Source: Bombus terrestris (taxonomy: Eukaryota; Arthropoda; Insecta; Hymenoptera; Apidae). From it: a stretch of 64,000 nt of DNA. Below the pieces are notes generated by a model that was given only the letters and a program-made list of their open reading frames with translations, had not been told where the DNA came from and ran no database searches. Below are positions 49,147 to 58,534 of the stretch, one piece after another. Location of the stretch: positions 496,001-560,000 of the forward strand of contig NC_063276.1 of NCBI RefSeq assembly GCF_910591885.1. Direction: 5' to 3'. Position numbers and translations under genes: made by a program. The stretch's first letter is position 1; each line of letters opens with the position of its first letter.

Positions 49147-51729
49147 GGTAACACGGAAGACGAGGAGGAAGGAGAGTACAGTTCCGAGTGTGATACCGGC
49201 CTACCGTCTTCCGAACTGTCCTGGACAGTGTGTTCAACAACGGCCACGGCCACGGTCACGACCACGACCACGACCACGACCAGCAATCGGCCGCTGAACC
49301 CCGAGTGTCAGGAGTTTCAGCTGCGACGTACCGTTGAACCACGTACCCCGCTACCCATCGTTTCACCATCCGCCAACAACACACCTACGTCCGAGATCAG
49401 CTCGACGATAAATCAACCGAGCGCGTTATCGTCGGATGCTAACTTGGTAGACAACGAGTCGAACGCGGTATGCAACGGTGTCATATCGGACGACTCGAAG
49501 AACCAAAACGACGATTTGTCTGATAACGGCAAGTCTGACCAGCAACTAGAACCGACGTCAACTTCGTTAGAAGACAGTCGATCGAAGTCGCTAGATACGT
49601 TTATCGGTTCAGATAACGAATCGAATAGACTGACCAACTGCCTCCCCGGGGACGAGGAGACAGCTCTTTCGACAGACGAGGTCGCGAACGAAGCGACTGA
49701 CGTCGACAAACTGCCAAGCATTACCGAAGCGGCGAATAACGATTGTCCGAGTGCCAACGAGCTATGCGAACGACCGAGCAACGAAATGAACGGAGAGACC
49801 TTGACGAACGGAAACCTGGACTCCGACTCGAGCAGCAAGAACGCATCGATGACCACGTCGAGGCCGTTGTCTCCTGTATTTGACGACGAAATGACGAGAT
49901 CCGGATCGATCACGCCGAAGAGCGTGGAGAATGCGACGTTTCGCGAGGATCAGAATCACGAATCTTTATCGAGCAGCAAATCATCGTCGTCGACTAGTCT
50001 ATCCAAGAGAAAGTACAGCGCGAAGGGTAGCAAGTTCGTGAGGGAACCGACACCTGGTCCGGACTTAAACAGCATCACGCCGCCAGCAGAGAACGAAAGG
50101 AAGATACACGATCTGACTGAGAACGTGCAAAAGATCGATCTGTCGAACGATACGAAGCTAGACTGCCAGTTCGAATCTCGTGATAAGAAAGCGACGAAAG
50201 TGGATCAGATATCGAGTAAGTTTGCGACAAAGACCACGGTACGCAATCTCGTAAATAAGGAGACTATCGAGACGACGAACGAAGACTCTGGTTTCGAGAG
50301 CCAGACGCAACTATCCGATTATCCGATCACGCAGGCGGTGACGGAGTGGCTACGTAAAGAGAAGTCGCCAGATTTGTTCATTGCGTCGGCCATTTCGATG
50401 GACTGCGAGGAGGACGAGGACGATATGGACCAAGAGCCGTCAAAAAACTTGCAAAGCAACCCCATACTTGCACTATCTGCTAGTAGCGGTGCGGACGATA
50501 CGGCATTGTCGCGCACAGCTATCTGCGGGGAATTCGCAGGGCTCGGTAACATCAAGAGTGGACAAGAGCAACAGCAGCCGGATGGTAGCAACAACAGTTG
50601 TGCTTCGAGAAGGAAGAAGGACGCGAAGAGAAGGTCGGAGGAACGGAGACGAGTGGCAAGGCACGTGGTGATTGGCAAAGTGGACCACGAGATGGTGTCC
50701 TCGTCAGATTCTTGCGGCCAACAGGAGGACTTGGCGAACATCGCTAGGAGGAAAAATCTGGCTAAACAACAGCAACAGAATGTTGTTGACGATATTTGCG
50801 AATTTACTGAGAAGGATAGCGTTGCGGGTGTGAGGGTTGCTTCAAGTTCTCGGATAGACTCGAAGAGAGTCAATGCAAGGCGAACGAAAAGACAAGGGAA
50901 GCCGCACGCGCGGAATCCCTCCAATAATATCGATACGAAGATTCGACATACAGAGGATGTGGATGACGAGGACGACGATGGGATTGTCGAGGACGACGAT
51001 GGGATTGTCGAGGACACGATGAACGTGAGGACCTTCGAAAAAGGAGAGATCATAGTCTCGGAAGATGGAAAGTTGTTAACGTGTTCCACGTACGAACCGA
51101 GCCTACGAAAATGTCACGATACTGTCACGACGATCAAAGCCCCTAACAAGAGTGAAACGGGTAAACAAACAACGGAGAGGAAGATAGAGGAAGAGAGAAA
51201 GAGGAGCAGCAGCATCGAGGATGAAAAGAGCGGTAGCGGAATAGATTCCTTGGACAGCATAGAAGAGCCTGACGTGTTAGAATGCTGGGAAACTGAGATC
51301 ATCGAGCCTCTGGTAACTCCCAAGAGAATGTTGCAAAGCGAGGGAATAGTATGCGAAGGAGAAGCCGCGGAGGACGATACCATCGAGGTTGAACAGATTA
51401 ACGTGGACTACGTGCAGAAATACTATCGATTGGCACGCGAGAGCGCTACGAGCATAGAGGAGATCAGTTTGAAAGCAGATCCGCCAACTTCGTCGAGATC
51501 AGTGCCAAATATGTCTGAGCGGAAGGAAGAGATTCCAGCGCAGAACGAGCCCGTTAAAGACAAAGGCGACATGCCTATCGACGAAGCTTTTGAAGTATAT
51601 GAAAGCTGTTACACCGGCAACTCACCGTTTCTGGCAATGGATTCGAAAGTTTTCAAATTACGAACGTTGTACGGTCAGGAAGGCGAGACCCCGATACCAT
51701 GCAAGACGGTTTGTTGCCAGATTCAATAA
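49147..51729 (+). CDS. Large gene, exon E: 860-residue terminal exon, mostly disordered
   Basis: Phase 0 from the acceptor at 49146 to TAA at 51727-51729. It begins GNTEDEEEGEYSSECDTGLP, then a Thr/Val run coded by ACGACC units (about 49232-49280), then several hundred residues rich in Ser, Asp, Glu and Asn. More ordered-looking pieces are DSGFESQTQLSDYPITQAVT followed by EWLRKEKSPD (near 50285-50370), DVLECWETEIIEPLV (near 51270) and DYVQKYYRLARES (near 51405). The C-terminus is KTVCCQIQ; the CC pair could be lipidated. It holds an exact 21-bp tandem duplication (50971-51012). This is the longest and most secure coding stretch in the window. Confidence 0.93.
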   Translation, partial: GNTEDEEEGEYSSECDTGLPSSELSWTVCSTTATATVTTTTTTTTSNRPLNPECQEFQLRRTVEPRTPLPIVSPSANNTPTSEISSTINQPSALSSDANLVDNESNAVCNGVISDDSKNQNDDLSDNGKSDQQLEPTSTSLEDSRSKSLDTFIGSDNESNRLTNCLPGDEETALSTDEVANEATDVDKLPSITEAANNDCPSANELCERPSNEMNGETLTNGNLDSDSSSKNASMTTSRPLSPVFDDEMTRSGSITPKSVENATFREDQNHESLSSSKSSSSTSLSKRKYSAKGSKFVREPTPGPDLNSITPPAENERKIHDLTENVQKIDLSNDTKLDCQFESRDKKATKVDQISSKFATKTTVRNLVNKETIETTNEDSGFESQTQLSDYPITQAVTEWLRKEKSPDLFIASAISMDCEEDEDDMDQEPSKNLQSNPILALSASSGADDTALSRTAICGEFAGLGNIKSGQEQQQPDGSNNSCASRRKKDAKRRSEERRRVARHVVIGKVDHEMVSSSDSCGQQEDLANIARRKNLAKQQQQNVVDDICEFTEKDSVAGVRVASSSRIDSKRVNARRTKRQGKPHARNPSNNIDTKIRHTEDVDDEDDDGIVEDDDGIVEDTMNVRTFEKGEIIVSEDGKLLTCSTYEPSLRKCHDTVTTIKAPNKSETGKQTTERKIEEERKRSSSIEDEKSGSGIDSLDSIEEPDVLECWETEIIEPLVTPKRMLQSEGIVCEGEAAEDDTIEVEQINVDYVQKYYRLARESATSIEEISLKADPPTSSRSVPNMSERKEEIPAQNEPVKDKGDMPIDEAFEVYESCYTGNSPFLAMDSKVFKLRTLYGQEGETPIPCKTVCCQIQ
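50971..51012 (+). repeat. In-frame 21-bp tandem duplication (DDDGIVE twice)
   Basis: Two identical copies of GACGACGATGGGATTGTCGAG. It keeps the frame and adds seven acidic residues. Confidence 0.95.
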
Positions 51730-51919
51730 TTTTTACTGACAGCCTCGTTTACAAACATAAACCTCCACAGGGACACTTTTAAAGTACCGATGTCAAGGCC
51801 GTCCTCTTCTAAGTATCATAAGCCTCTGACATTGTACTCTTCGCTGATTTATATACATATATCGCGTACACGTTTTCACGGAGAACGTGTGTATCCATCG
51901 TACTGTCGTTATATTTTTC

Positions 51920-51942
51920 ATTAATATTAATATTAATATTAA

Positions 51943-52008
<66 letters not shown>

Positions 52009-52041
52009 CATTATCGTTATTACTACTATTATTATTATTAA
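51920..52041. repeat. (ATTAAT)n and (ATT)n microsatellite, about 120 bp
   Basis: Four or so ATTAAT hexamers grade into about 25 ATT units, then a degenerate end. It reads as long Ile or Asn runs in chance frames. Confidence 0.95.
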
Positions 52042-52208
52042 TATGCGTTCGATAGTCGCGTCGAGGAAACTATCGAAAGATAAGAGATACGAAAGGAAAT
52101 TAACCCTGTGGATCGACATCGAGTGCGCAAGTTTGTTGAAAGTTAGAGGCATGCTCAAAGCCAGCGGATAATAATATAATGAAAAGCCTACGTATCGCTG
52201 TTCATTTT

Positions 52209-52216
52209 TGTAAATA
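52209..52216 (+). promoter_or_regulatory. Pumilio-type site TGTAAATA in the presumed 3' UTR
   Basis: Exact match to UGUANAUA, the Pumilio recognition element. Two more matches (TGTATATA) are at 53129-53136 and 53522-53529. The two TGTATATA words lie in TA-rich DNA and may be chance. Confidence 0.35.
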
Positions 52217-52665
52217 GCTTTTAAGAGGTCGCTCTCGCAAATCCTGTTTCATGGATAATTTTCGTTGAGATGTTATATGCATGAGAGAGCGTATATTACT
52301 TACGCATATGATATTGTTGACATTATCGTCAATACGTAAATCGGTGCACATATTCTTCTTTTCCTTTCTTTCTCGTGTTCATTCTCTTCTTCGTTTCTCA
52401 TCTTATTTTCTTCTGTTCTTTAAATTTTACCAAATGAGAAGAGATTCGTTATACAATATGATATATCGTTTAAAAGAAATCGAGCTTATTAAGATTCAAA
52501 GAATATAATCGCTGCTTTGGATTGTATAAAAATACAATGAATCGTAAAGTCTGAACTATACGAAATAGAGAAAACAAACATACGCCAACAACAGAAATAT
52601 GTTCAAAACATACTACGTTACATTGTCGTTTCTGTTCTCGGTCTAATACTTTATAGATATTACGT

Positions 52666-52708
52666 ACCCGCGCGCGCGCACACACACGTACACACACGTA
52701 CACACACG
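52666..52708. repeat. (CG)n-(CA)n microsatellite
   Basis: A short CGCGCG run passes into ACACAC and GTACAC units; alternating purine-pyrimidine DNA that can adopt Z-form. Confidence 0.85.
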
Positions 52709-53407
52709 AAGTATATTACATCAAAATGACTAAGGCATATTTTTTACAAAACTAATTTCGTAAAGTTTAAAACGTAAGTTTTAAAGGACGAAAACTTAAC
52801 AAAAAGAAAAAGAAGCACACTAGTATATCGTTCCACGCACCACGTAGCCTTAAATAGCCTTTTGCATAGGAAAGTTACAGCTGCTTCTAAAACCATCATG
52901 TGCACCGATCATTTCAAAAGATTCCTAAGTAAGCAAAAGTCGTACTACCCTTTGGGGAATTGGAGAACGATTCAGTAATCGAGCTACGCTTTACGTAAAT
53001 ATTACGACAGTCATACAGAATACAGTAATAACGAGCTAGGCAAAGGATATAGTTGTTCAAGAGGCAATGGATTGGTTAAAGAAGGAAGCTATTTAACTGT
53101 ACCGTAGCTGTTACGAGGTAATGTAAGATGTATATAGATAAACTTAACGTGAAGGATTATTAAACTCTATTGGTTTTCATTGAACGGGTAAAAGAAATAT
53201 AAGATGGAGCACGTTGTTTCGCAATAGATATTTTGAATTTGAAATAGAACAGATTTTACTCGTACCCATGAATATACACAGTACAGAAATTGCACTTGTT
53301 ACAACATAGTTCATGCTTTAGTTGAGTTGTGTCAAGTAGATCGAATACCTCAGTTTGCATATTATGTAAGTTGTCCGATAGACGTGGTTCGTGAAAAAAA
53401 AAATCAT

Positions 53408-53423
53408 TTATATATATATATAT

Positions 53424-53482
<59 letters not shown>

Positions 53483-53504
53483 CACAAACACACACACACA
53501 CACC
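53408..53504. repeat. (TA)n-(CA)n compound microsatellite
   Basis: About 70 bases of TA broken by two ACATAC units, followed by CA units. Confidence 0.93.
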
Positions 53505-53953
53505 CCATATCATAAGATACCTGTATATACAAAACTACTCATCATCCAGTCATTATTAGTAACACCAAGTATGATAATAATAATATTAATTATTAATAAT
53601 ACTGATAATAATAATAATAAAACTATTATCACAACAGCAATATAGGCACAATAGTTCCTGCGAAGCTTTAGATTCCATAGGCATTATATACGTAAACACA
53701 ATATCCAGGACGATCCATACACTGATAGAAATTCATTGACATCCAGTGGCACTTAAAGATAGATATATCGCTATATTAAATACGCGTTGCATCAATTGTG
53801 TGCCTTATTCCGCGGCTATCATTTTTGTAAGCATTTCACAGTATTCTCTTCGATGAGAGAGTAACGGCTATCGAGTGATTTATGTAACAGATAAAATTTC
53901 GTGAAATCGTAAAATGACGATGCGGAGCTGTTGTTAAGTTCCATAATAATTAC

Positions 53954-53980
53954 GATGATGCTGATGATGATGATGATGAT
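53954..53980. repeat. (GAT)n microsatellite
   Basis: About eight GAT units in the presumed 3' UTR. Confidence 0.85.
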
Positions 53981-54240
53981 CGTTTTATCTAGGCATGCAT
54001 ACAAAACGGATATATTGATTTTTTCATACATCAATTAACATGTTCATCAAGTATTTACAACTGATGTGCATACATTCATAAGCATGAAAGCATTAACATT
54101 GCATCTTACACGAGACATGTTATCGCATACTTACATTTTAGGCGAATTAAAGCAAACGTGTAAGGAACAAATGTACTTGAATTTTGCTGTTTGTTTTCGC
54201 TTAAAAAATAATGAATAAAATGTTTCAATTAACTTCCGGC

Positions 54241-54559
54241 ATTTTTGATTCACCACACGTGATCGTATGTTTAATGTAAGGAAAGATATATTTTTGTAAG
54301 ACGATTACTGTAATTTAAATACGATGTATTCTTAAGGGATGAGATAGAATTTCATGGTATACATATACGTTGCTTATACACAGCTTATTTCAACGAAGGC
54401 AGCTTACATCAGTACGCTAAAATATATTAAAAAACAAGATTTATATAAACTCGAAGTGTACTATATTTTTATATACAACAGTTATATAAATATGTATAAA
54501 AATGACTTTTACTTCACGCAAACGGAATATTTAATTTCAAAAAATAATGTCCAATTCCG
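54241..54559. other. Short intergenic stretch
   Basis: AT-rich DNA between the AATAAA at 54214 and the CpG-rich promoter of the next gene. An 87-codon frame (54354-54617) is Tyr/Ile-rich and looks random. Confidence 0.4.
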
Positions 54560-55304
54560 CATGCGCGTAACAAACCAATCAACTAAAAGTCAATTGACAG
54601 TAGCGCCACCAGGTTAGTTCGATAGCTCGAACGCAAGATGGACATAAACGCGATACGATACGACGTGAAGCGAGATACGAGCGAGTGCTGCCACCATTCG
54701 CTCGCACGAGTAGGTCGCGCAGTTGGTTAAACAAAGATAACGCGATAGGAACCGCTAAAAAGAGCGAAGGAGGGAAAGAGCGAGACAGAGTAAAGTTGTC
54801 GTTAATCAAAGAGAGAGAGATATAACGGATTGTGCCGTGGCTATGAAACAGTCTTATATAGATGGACACGCGCAGGTTACACGACGAAATGTCAGGAGTG
54901 TGTGCGTTCGCATAGAGTAAGTGTAGCGGTATCTCACTCTCTCGCACCGCGACGGGGTTCGGAGGTGGAGGCGAGAGTGAAAGACGAAGAAGCGAGCGAG
55001 CGAGGGCGAGCGCGAGTCGGGCCAGCGAGCGTGGAACGGTGTAGAGCGAGCGAGCGAGCGTGTGGTGGTGGTGGTGACGACTGGTGCCGTGGACGGACGG
55101 TCGGTCGGCGGTCGGACCGTGGTGTGTGAAGAAGTGAAAAATTCGTAAGTGGTGTGCTGGGTTGGTGAGCTGGCTGGTTAGTGGTGATATATCGGGGTCG
55201 CGCCACGGACAGTGTCGGGGATTTTTGGTCGTCTTGGGGCCTGTTGCCGAGACGTCGAGGGACGACGCGTGGAACCGAAGAGAGAGAGACCGCGTTAAAG
55301 AGCA
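54560..55304 (+). promoter_or_regulatory. Promoter and 5' leader of the rightmost gene, first start
   Basis: The DNA becomes GC-rich here with many GAGCGAGCG-type units. A weak TATA-like word (TATATAG) lies at 54855-54861. The leader to ATG 55305 is purine- and CpG-rich, and contains no protein that I would believe. The exact start site is unknown; it may include a non-coding exon. Confidence 0.45.
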
Positions 55305-55341
55305 ATGTCTGACCGGGAAAGTCTGGACGATCAACCGCAAA
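55305..55341 (+). CDS. Rightmost gene, alternative first coding exon 1a
   Basis: ATG 55305 (GCAATGT context) encodes MSDRESLDDQPQ plus one base and is followed by a strong intron start GTAAGG. Phase 1 fits the acceptor at 57777, where A+GA gives Arg. If unspliced the frame ends after 27 residues. The sequence is hydrophilic and acidic, typical of an isoform-specific N-terminus. Family not recognised. Confidence 0.62.
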
Positions 55342-55879
55342 GTAAGGGTGAAGAAGGATCGTACGATCCTGAGTGCACGAGTGTTTAACATGTTCCGTAT
55401 CGGTCACGATTTTCTAATAACGTGTTGCAAATGTGCGCGACCATCGACATCTTTCCGTGCCTGTAGCACCGTGTGCTGCGCCTCCGGTTACCAGGACCGT
55501 CTCTTTTCCATGAGCAAACGCAACGACCTCCGGGTCGCGGTTGACCTGATCCGTTACTTCGCGCACGGTCTCCGAGCATCGCGGACTCGTTTACGTCCGA
55601 TCGTTCCTTTCAGCCCTCGTGGCGTTCTGTCAACCGCCGAAAAGAATTGCTATTTTTCAACGATACCCAGGATTCAAGATGGCCGGTCGCGTATCGGCCG
55701 AGAGACAAACCCTGTCCTCTTTCCTCCTTCGGCTTACTCTCTCTTTCCCTCTGGCTCCCTCTTTACCTCGCGCCCCGTACCCTCGCTATTTCTCTCTCTC
55801 CTTTTCGCTATGTTTCTCTCTTTCCATCGTATGAACACACGTATGCGTATACGTTTATGCGTATACACATATTCCCTCT

Positions 55880-55925
55880 TCTCTCTCTCTCTCTCTCTCT
55901 CCCCCCCCCCTCTCTCTCTCTGCTC
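55880..55925. repeat. (TC)n with a poly-C core
   Basis: TC units around a run of about ten C, in the pyrimidine-rich part of intron 1a. Confidence 0.85.
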
Positions 55926-56527
55926 CGTGCTTTTAATTTTTTCTCTCCTCTTTTTTCTCCTTTTCTGTTTCTTTCCTCTCTTCCTCTTTTTCTTCCACGT
56001 CCGCGGCCCTCATGAGTTGAACATTCGCAACTTCCGATATGCGAGCCTCTCGACAGCCAAAATGGTCAACTCCATTTTTTAGAAATTCCATAATTTTCTT
56101 ACTTGGATGAGAACCAATATCCAATTTCTCAAAAAACCCATAAACTGCTTTCATAAATTTATTTTATGTATAATATAACACGAATAGTAGTAAAGTCTGA
56201 ATGAATTTTCAAAAACAATGTTTGCAATATTATCGCTTTTCTGTGCTTCTCGATTTATGGAGTTGATCAATGTGACTAAAAAGCGGCTCGTGTATTGCTT
56301 TCCGTGTATCACGACAGTTGTTTCTCCCTGGTGTTTCTTTGAAAGTCGCGCTCACGACGAACCGTCCTCTGTTGTGTCAATTCTGTGTGACAGGCACCCT
56401 GACCGCGCTCGGCCAGACAACCGGAATAGTCCCGGGTGAACACGCGTGATGTAACTCGCTGATCCCTCTATCTGGCACACACGTATGCGACACACGCAGC
56501 GTTACACCAGGAAAGCTAACCATCACA

Positions 56528-56600
56528 CACGCGCGCACGTACACACACACACACATACACGTACACGCACATGGTACGCGCGCGCGCGTTGACAGACGCG
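56528..56600. repeat. (CA)n/(CG)n compound microsatellite
   Basis: CACACG, ACAC and CGCGCG units; alternating purine-pyrimidine DNA, Z-form prone. Confidence 0.85.
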
Positions 56601-57777
56601 CACACGCAAAGCGAAGGAACCATGTCTAGCCACGATTCGCGTAAATTTCACACGTGCCATAAGCGCATCCCCACCCCAGAAGTAGCTGGCTCTTGGCCTC
56701 GAAACGGAACGGCCACGGTGTGTATCTATCTCGACTAGTGATGGGAGTAATTCGATTATAATCGAAAAATGCTCGACCGATGCATACCTCGATCATCGCT
56801 TGGTTGTCGATATTCCAGCGAGAATCGAAATTAAGCGTGTTGCATCCCACGTCTGAACAAACACTGATTACAAAATACAAATATTCCATAGGTAACACGG
56901 GGCGTCAATCAATATTTGGACATGTATCTCGACACAGGTGCTCTTATAAGTATACTTGTTGAAATGGAGCATATATACACGCGTAGTTTCGAAAAGGCAG
57001 TAAACTTGATCGATGTAATCGTTGTTGATACCGTGTAAAATTATATAATGTTTTCATGGACGGTACGTGAGACGGTATGAATGTTTGTCAATAATTAAAT
57101 AGTGTTACGGCAGTAATGTTTCCGTCATTGACTGCTTTCCGTCAATGATGCCATTCTAACCTTGATTTTAGTGAATAGTGATGATAAATAGTAAAATCCC
57201 TATATATGTGTATATATATATTTTTTTTTTTGTAATACTACTAAACAATATTATTTCCAATTGAAATTAAATAGTATCATTCATGGTGCGCATAGAAAAT
57301 TGCGAATAATCCGGATTTTCATCAAATGTATCAATATGATTCATGGTTATGTTTCTCATTTTGGTCTCCCAGATGTAAGATTTCAAAATGTCGCGAATAC
57401 GGCGTCGACCTGCTTTCATATTCCATTTGTTTTATTAATGTAGCGTGAAGTTTGGTTAAGTTAAGTTTGTTGTGATTTTGGTGCGTTCCGGTACTAATGC
57501 GTTATTACGTTTCGATGAGCTACATTCATGCGATTTAAGATAGACATTCAATGTGTAATTCGGATTATCCGTTAGAATTACAGAACGGGCTGCATCGAAT
57601 AGGTTATTACGATGTAAACGCTATCTAGTGTACGTTCTGCAATTTGTAAAGCGTATATTTTTGGTATCTATGGTTGATAATGAGAACATATTTTATTGAA
57701 TTTATTTTATGCAAATGTTACTCTAGTAATAGTTTCGTTTGTGGCTGTTATCAACGATGATAATTTTTATCTTTTAG

Positions 57778-57828
57778 GATATGGAAATCCAGGTAGCATG
57801 GATGCTGGGGGGGCTGACTTCGACCCTG
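57778..57828 (+). CDS. Rightmost gene, 51-nt exon 2a
   Basis: The acceptor is ATCTTTTAG|GA and the donor is CCTG|GTGAGT. It completes Arg, then encodes YGNPGSMDAGGADFDP, and leaves with one base (phase 1 to phase 1). Because it is symmetric it can be skipped without a frame change. It joins exon 63054 as FDP-D-GNTIIQ. The segment is Gly/Asp-rich and unstructured. Confidence 0.65.
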
Positions 57829-58318
57829 GTGAGTAAACAAAAATATAAAAGTCAGAAATATACACAAAGACAGAAAAGATATTTCTTATTACAATCAAAG
57901 AATGTTAGAGACTTTTTTCTGAGTGATAATTTATGTTATTTTTACTACCTGCGAAACAGTCTCGTTAACATTTATGATCTATATTTACGATTATGTAATT
58001 CTAATACGAATCGAACAATATCCTTGAAAAATTATGTAACCAATTTCGCTAATATTTTAGTTAACAATATTGACCCCGAATTTATCGAGTGATACCAGAA
58101 GACTAGGGTCATAAATCTTAACGTAAATTTAAACATAAAGATAAACATTAATCTTCTCGGCGGAACATGGCCATGTTTTATTTCTTGACTGAGAAATATC
58201 GTCTTGCCAAATATCTCCGACTTGCCACAAATATTCGTTACATTTACAATTTGTCCGATACCATAGAAATCTTAAAATAATTGCGACAAGTCAGCAAACA
58301 TATCACAGAGACTTTTTT

Positions 58319-58534
58319 TTAGTCTTTTCCTGCGCTATCTACACTCAAAATTGCAGATTTCTTTTTAGAATCTCCTTCGAACGATTCTCGTTTAACACCT
58401 GTGCTTCCATGATTTTCGAACTCCTCGAAAATCGTCGGCATCGCATCGAAACCGCCTTCCGTGTCTATTTTCGGTGGACGATAGAGAGTCGCGTTGCATC
58501 GCGTCAATTTCGGACCGTTCGGAAACGGATTCAT
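58319..58534 (-). CDS. Possible small protein gene, 71 aa, minus strand
   Basis: ATG at 58534-58532, stop at 58321-58319. It begins MNPFPNGPKLTRCNATLYRP, continues PKIDTEGGFDAMPTIFEEFE, and ends SILS-like DSAGKD after a KKK motif. The composition is varied and protein-like, unlike the repetitive chance frames nearby. The same frame is open upstream to a TAG at about 58628 without another ATG, and that part is Leu-rich. The ATG context is weak. It lies head to head with the second promoter of the rightmost gene. No homologue recognised. Confidence 0.35.
   Translation of the reverse strand: MNPFPNGPKLTRCNATLYRPPKIDTEGGFDAMPTIFEEFENHGSTGVKRESFEGDSKKKSAILSVDSAGKD

Larger units (their letters stand above)
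1570..51729 (+). other. Gene model: large disordered acidic/serine-rich protein of unknown function
   Basis: Joining 1570-1618 with 42794-43159, 43825-44126, 44566-44980, 48506-48633 and 49147-51729 gives 3,843 nt: 1,280 residues and a TAA stop. All internal junctions have GT-AG borders and matching phases (1, 1, 0, 1, 0). In order the protein has an acidic start, a basic and Gly/Ser segment, a Tyr-rich hydrophobic segment, a Glu-rich segment, a basic cluster, a Thr-rich run, then about 800 residues of Ser/Asp/Glu-rich disorder ending in a short ordered tail with a CC pair near the C-terminus. I do not recognise the family. A nuclear or RNA-linked regulatory role is a guess from composition. 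If the alternative start at 36986 is used, the protein is 1,274 residues. Confidence 0.5.
51730..54240 (+). other. Probable 2.5-kb 3' UTR of the large gene
   Basis: AT-rich DNA with no coding exon. A consensus AATAAA lies at 54214-54219, followed by a T-rich stretch; it is the best cleavage signal, though another AATAAA-like word near 53617 could be used. The region holds large ATT and TA microsatellites and three TGTANATA words. Confidence 0.45.
55342..57777 (+). other. Intron 1a of the rightmost gene
   Basis: GT-AG intron of 2.4 kb. It holds a pyrimidine-rich stretch (55735-56000) with TC and C runs that opens long chance frames, and a CA/CG microsatellite (56528-56600). The 3' half is AT-rich and CpG-poor and ends ATCTTTTAG. 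Confidence 0.6.

Noticed and set aside
50319..51089. 256-codon minus-strand frame
   Set aside because: It is the antisense of exon E, rich in Ser and Leu because the sense strand is rich in Asp, Glu and Arg codons.
53954..53980. CRISPR-like or other structured array among the tandem repeats
   Set aside because: All tandem arrays here are simple microsatellites without spacers.
54579..55407. 270- and 157-codon minus-strand frames over the promoter of the rightmost gene
   Set aside because: GC-rich promoter DNA with GAGCGAGCG units gives Ser/Arg/Leu/Pro/His-rich chance frames. The plus-strand exon with good splice phase explains the region better.
55162..56082. 306-codon plus-strand frame
   Set aside because: It overlaps the leader and intron 1a in a different frame from MSDRES and ends in a Leu/Ser/Phe run coded by TC repeats. 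No domain is visible.
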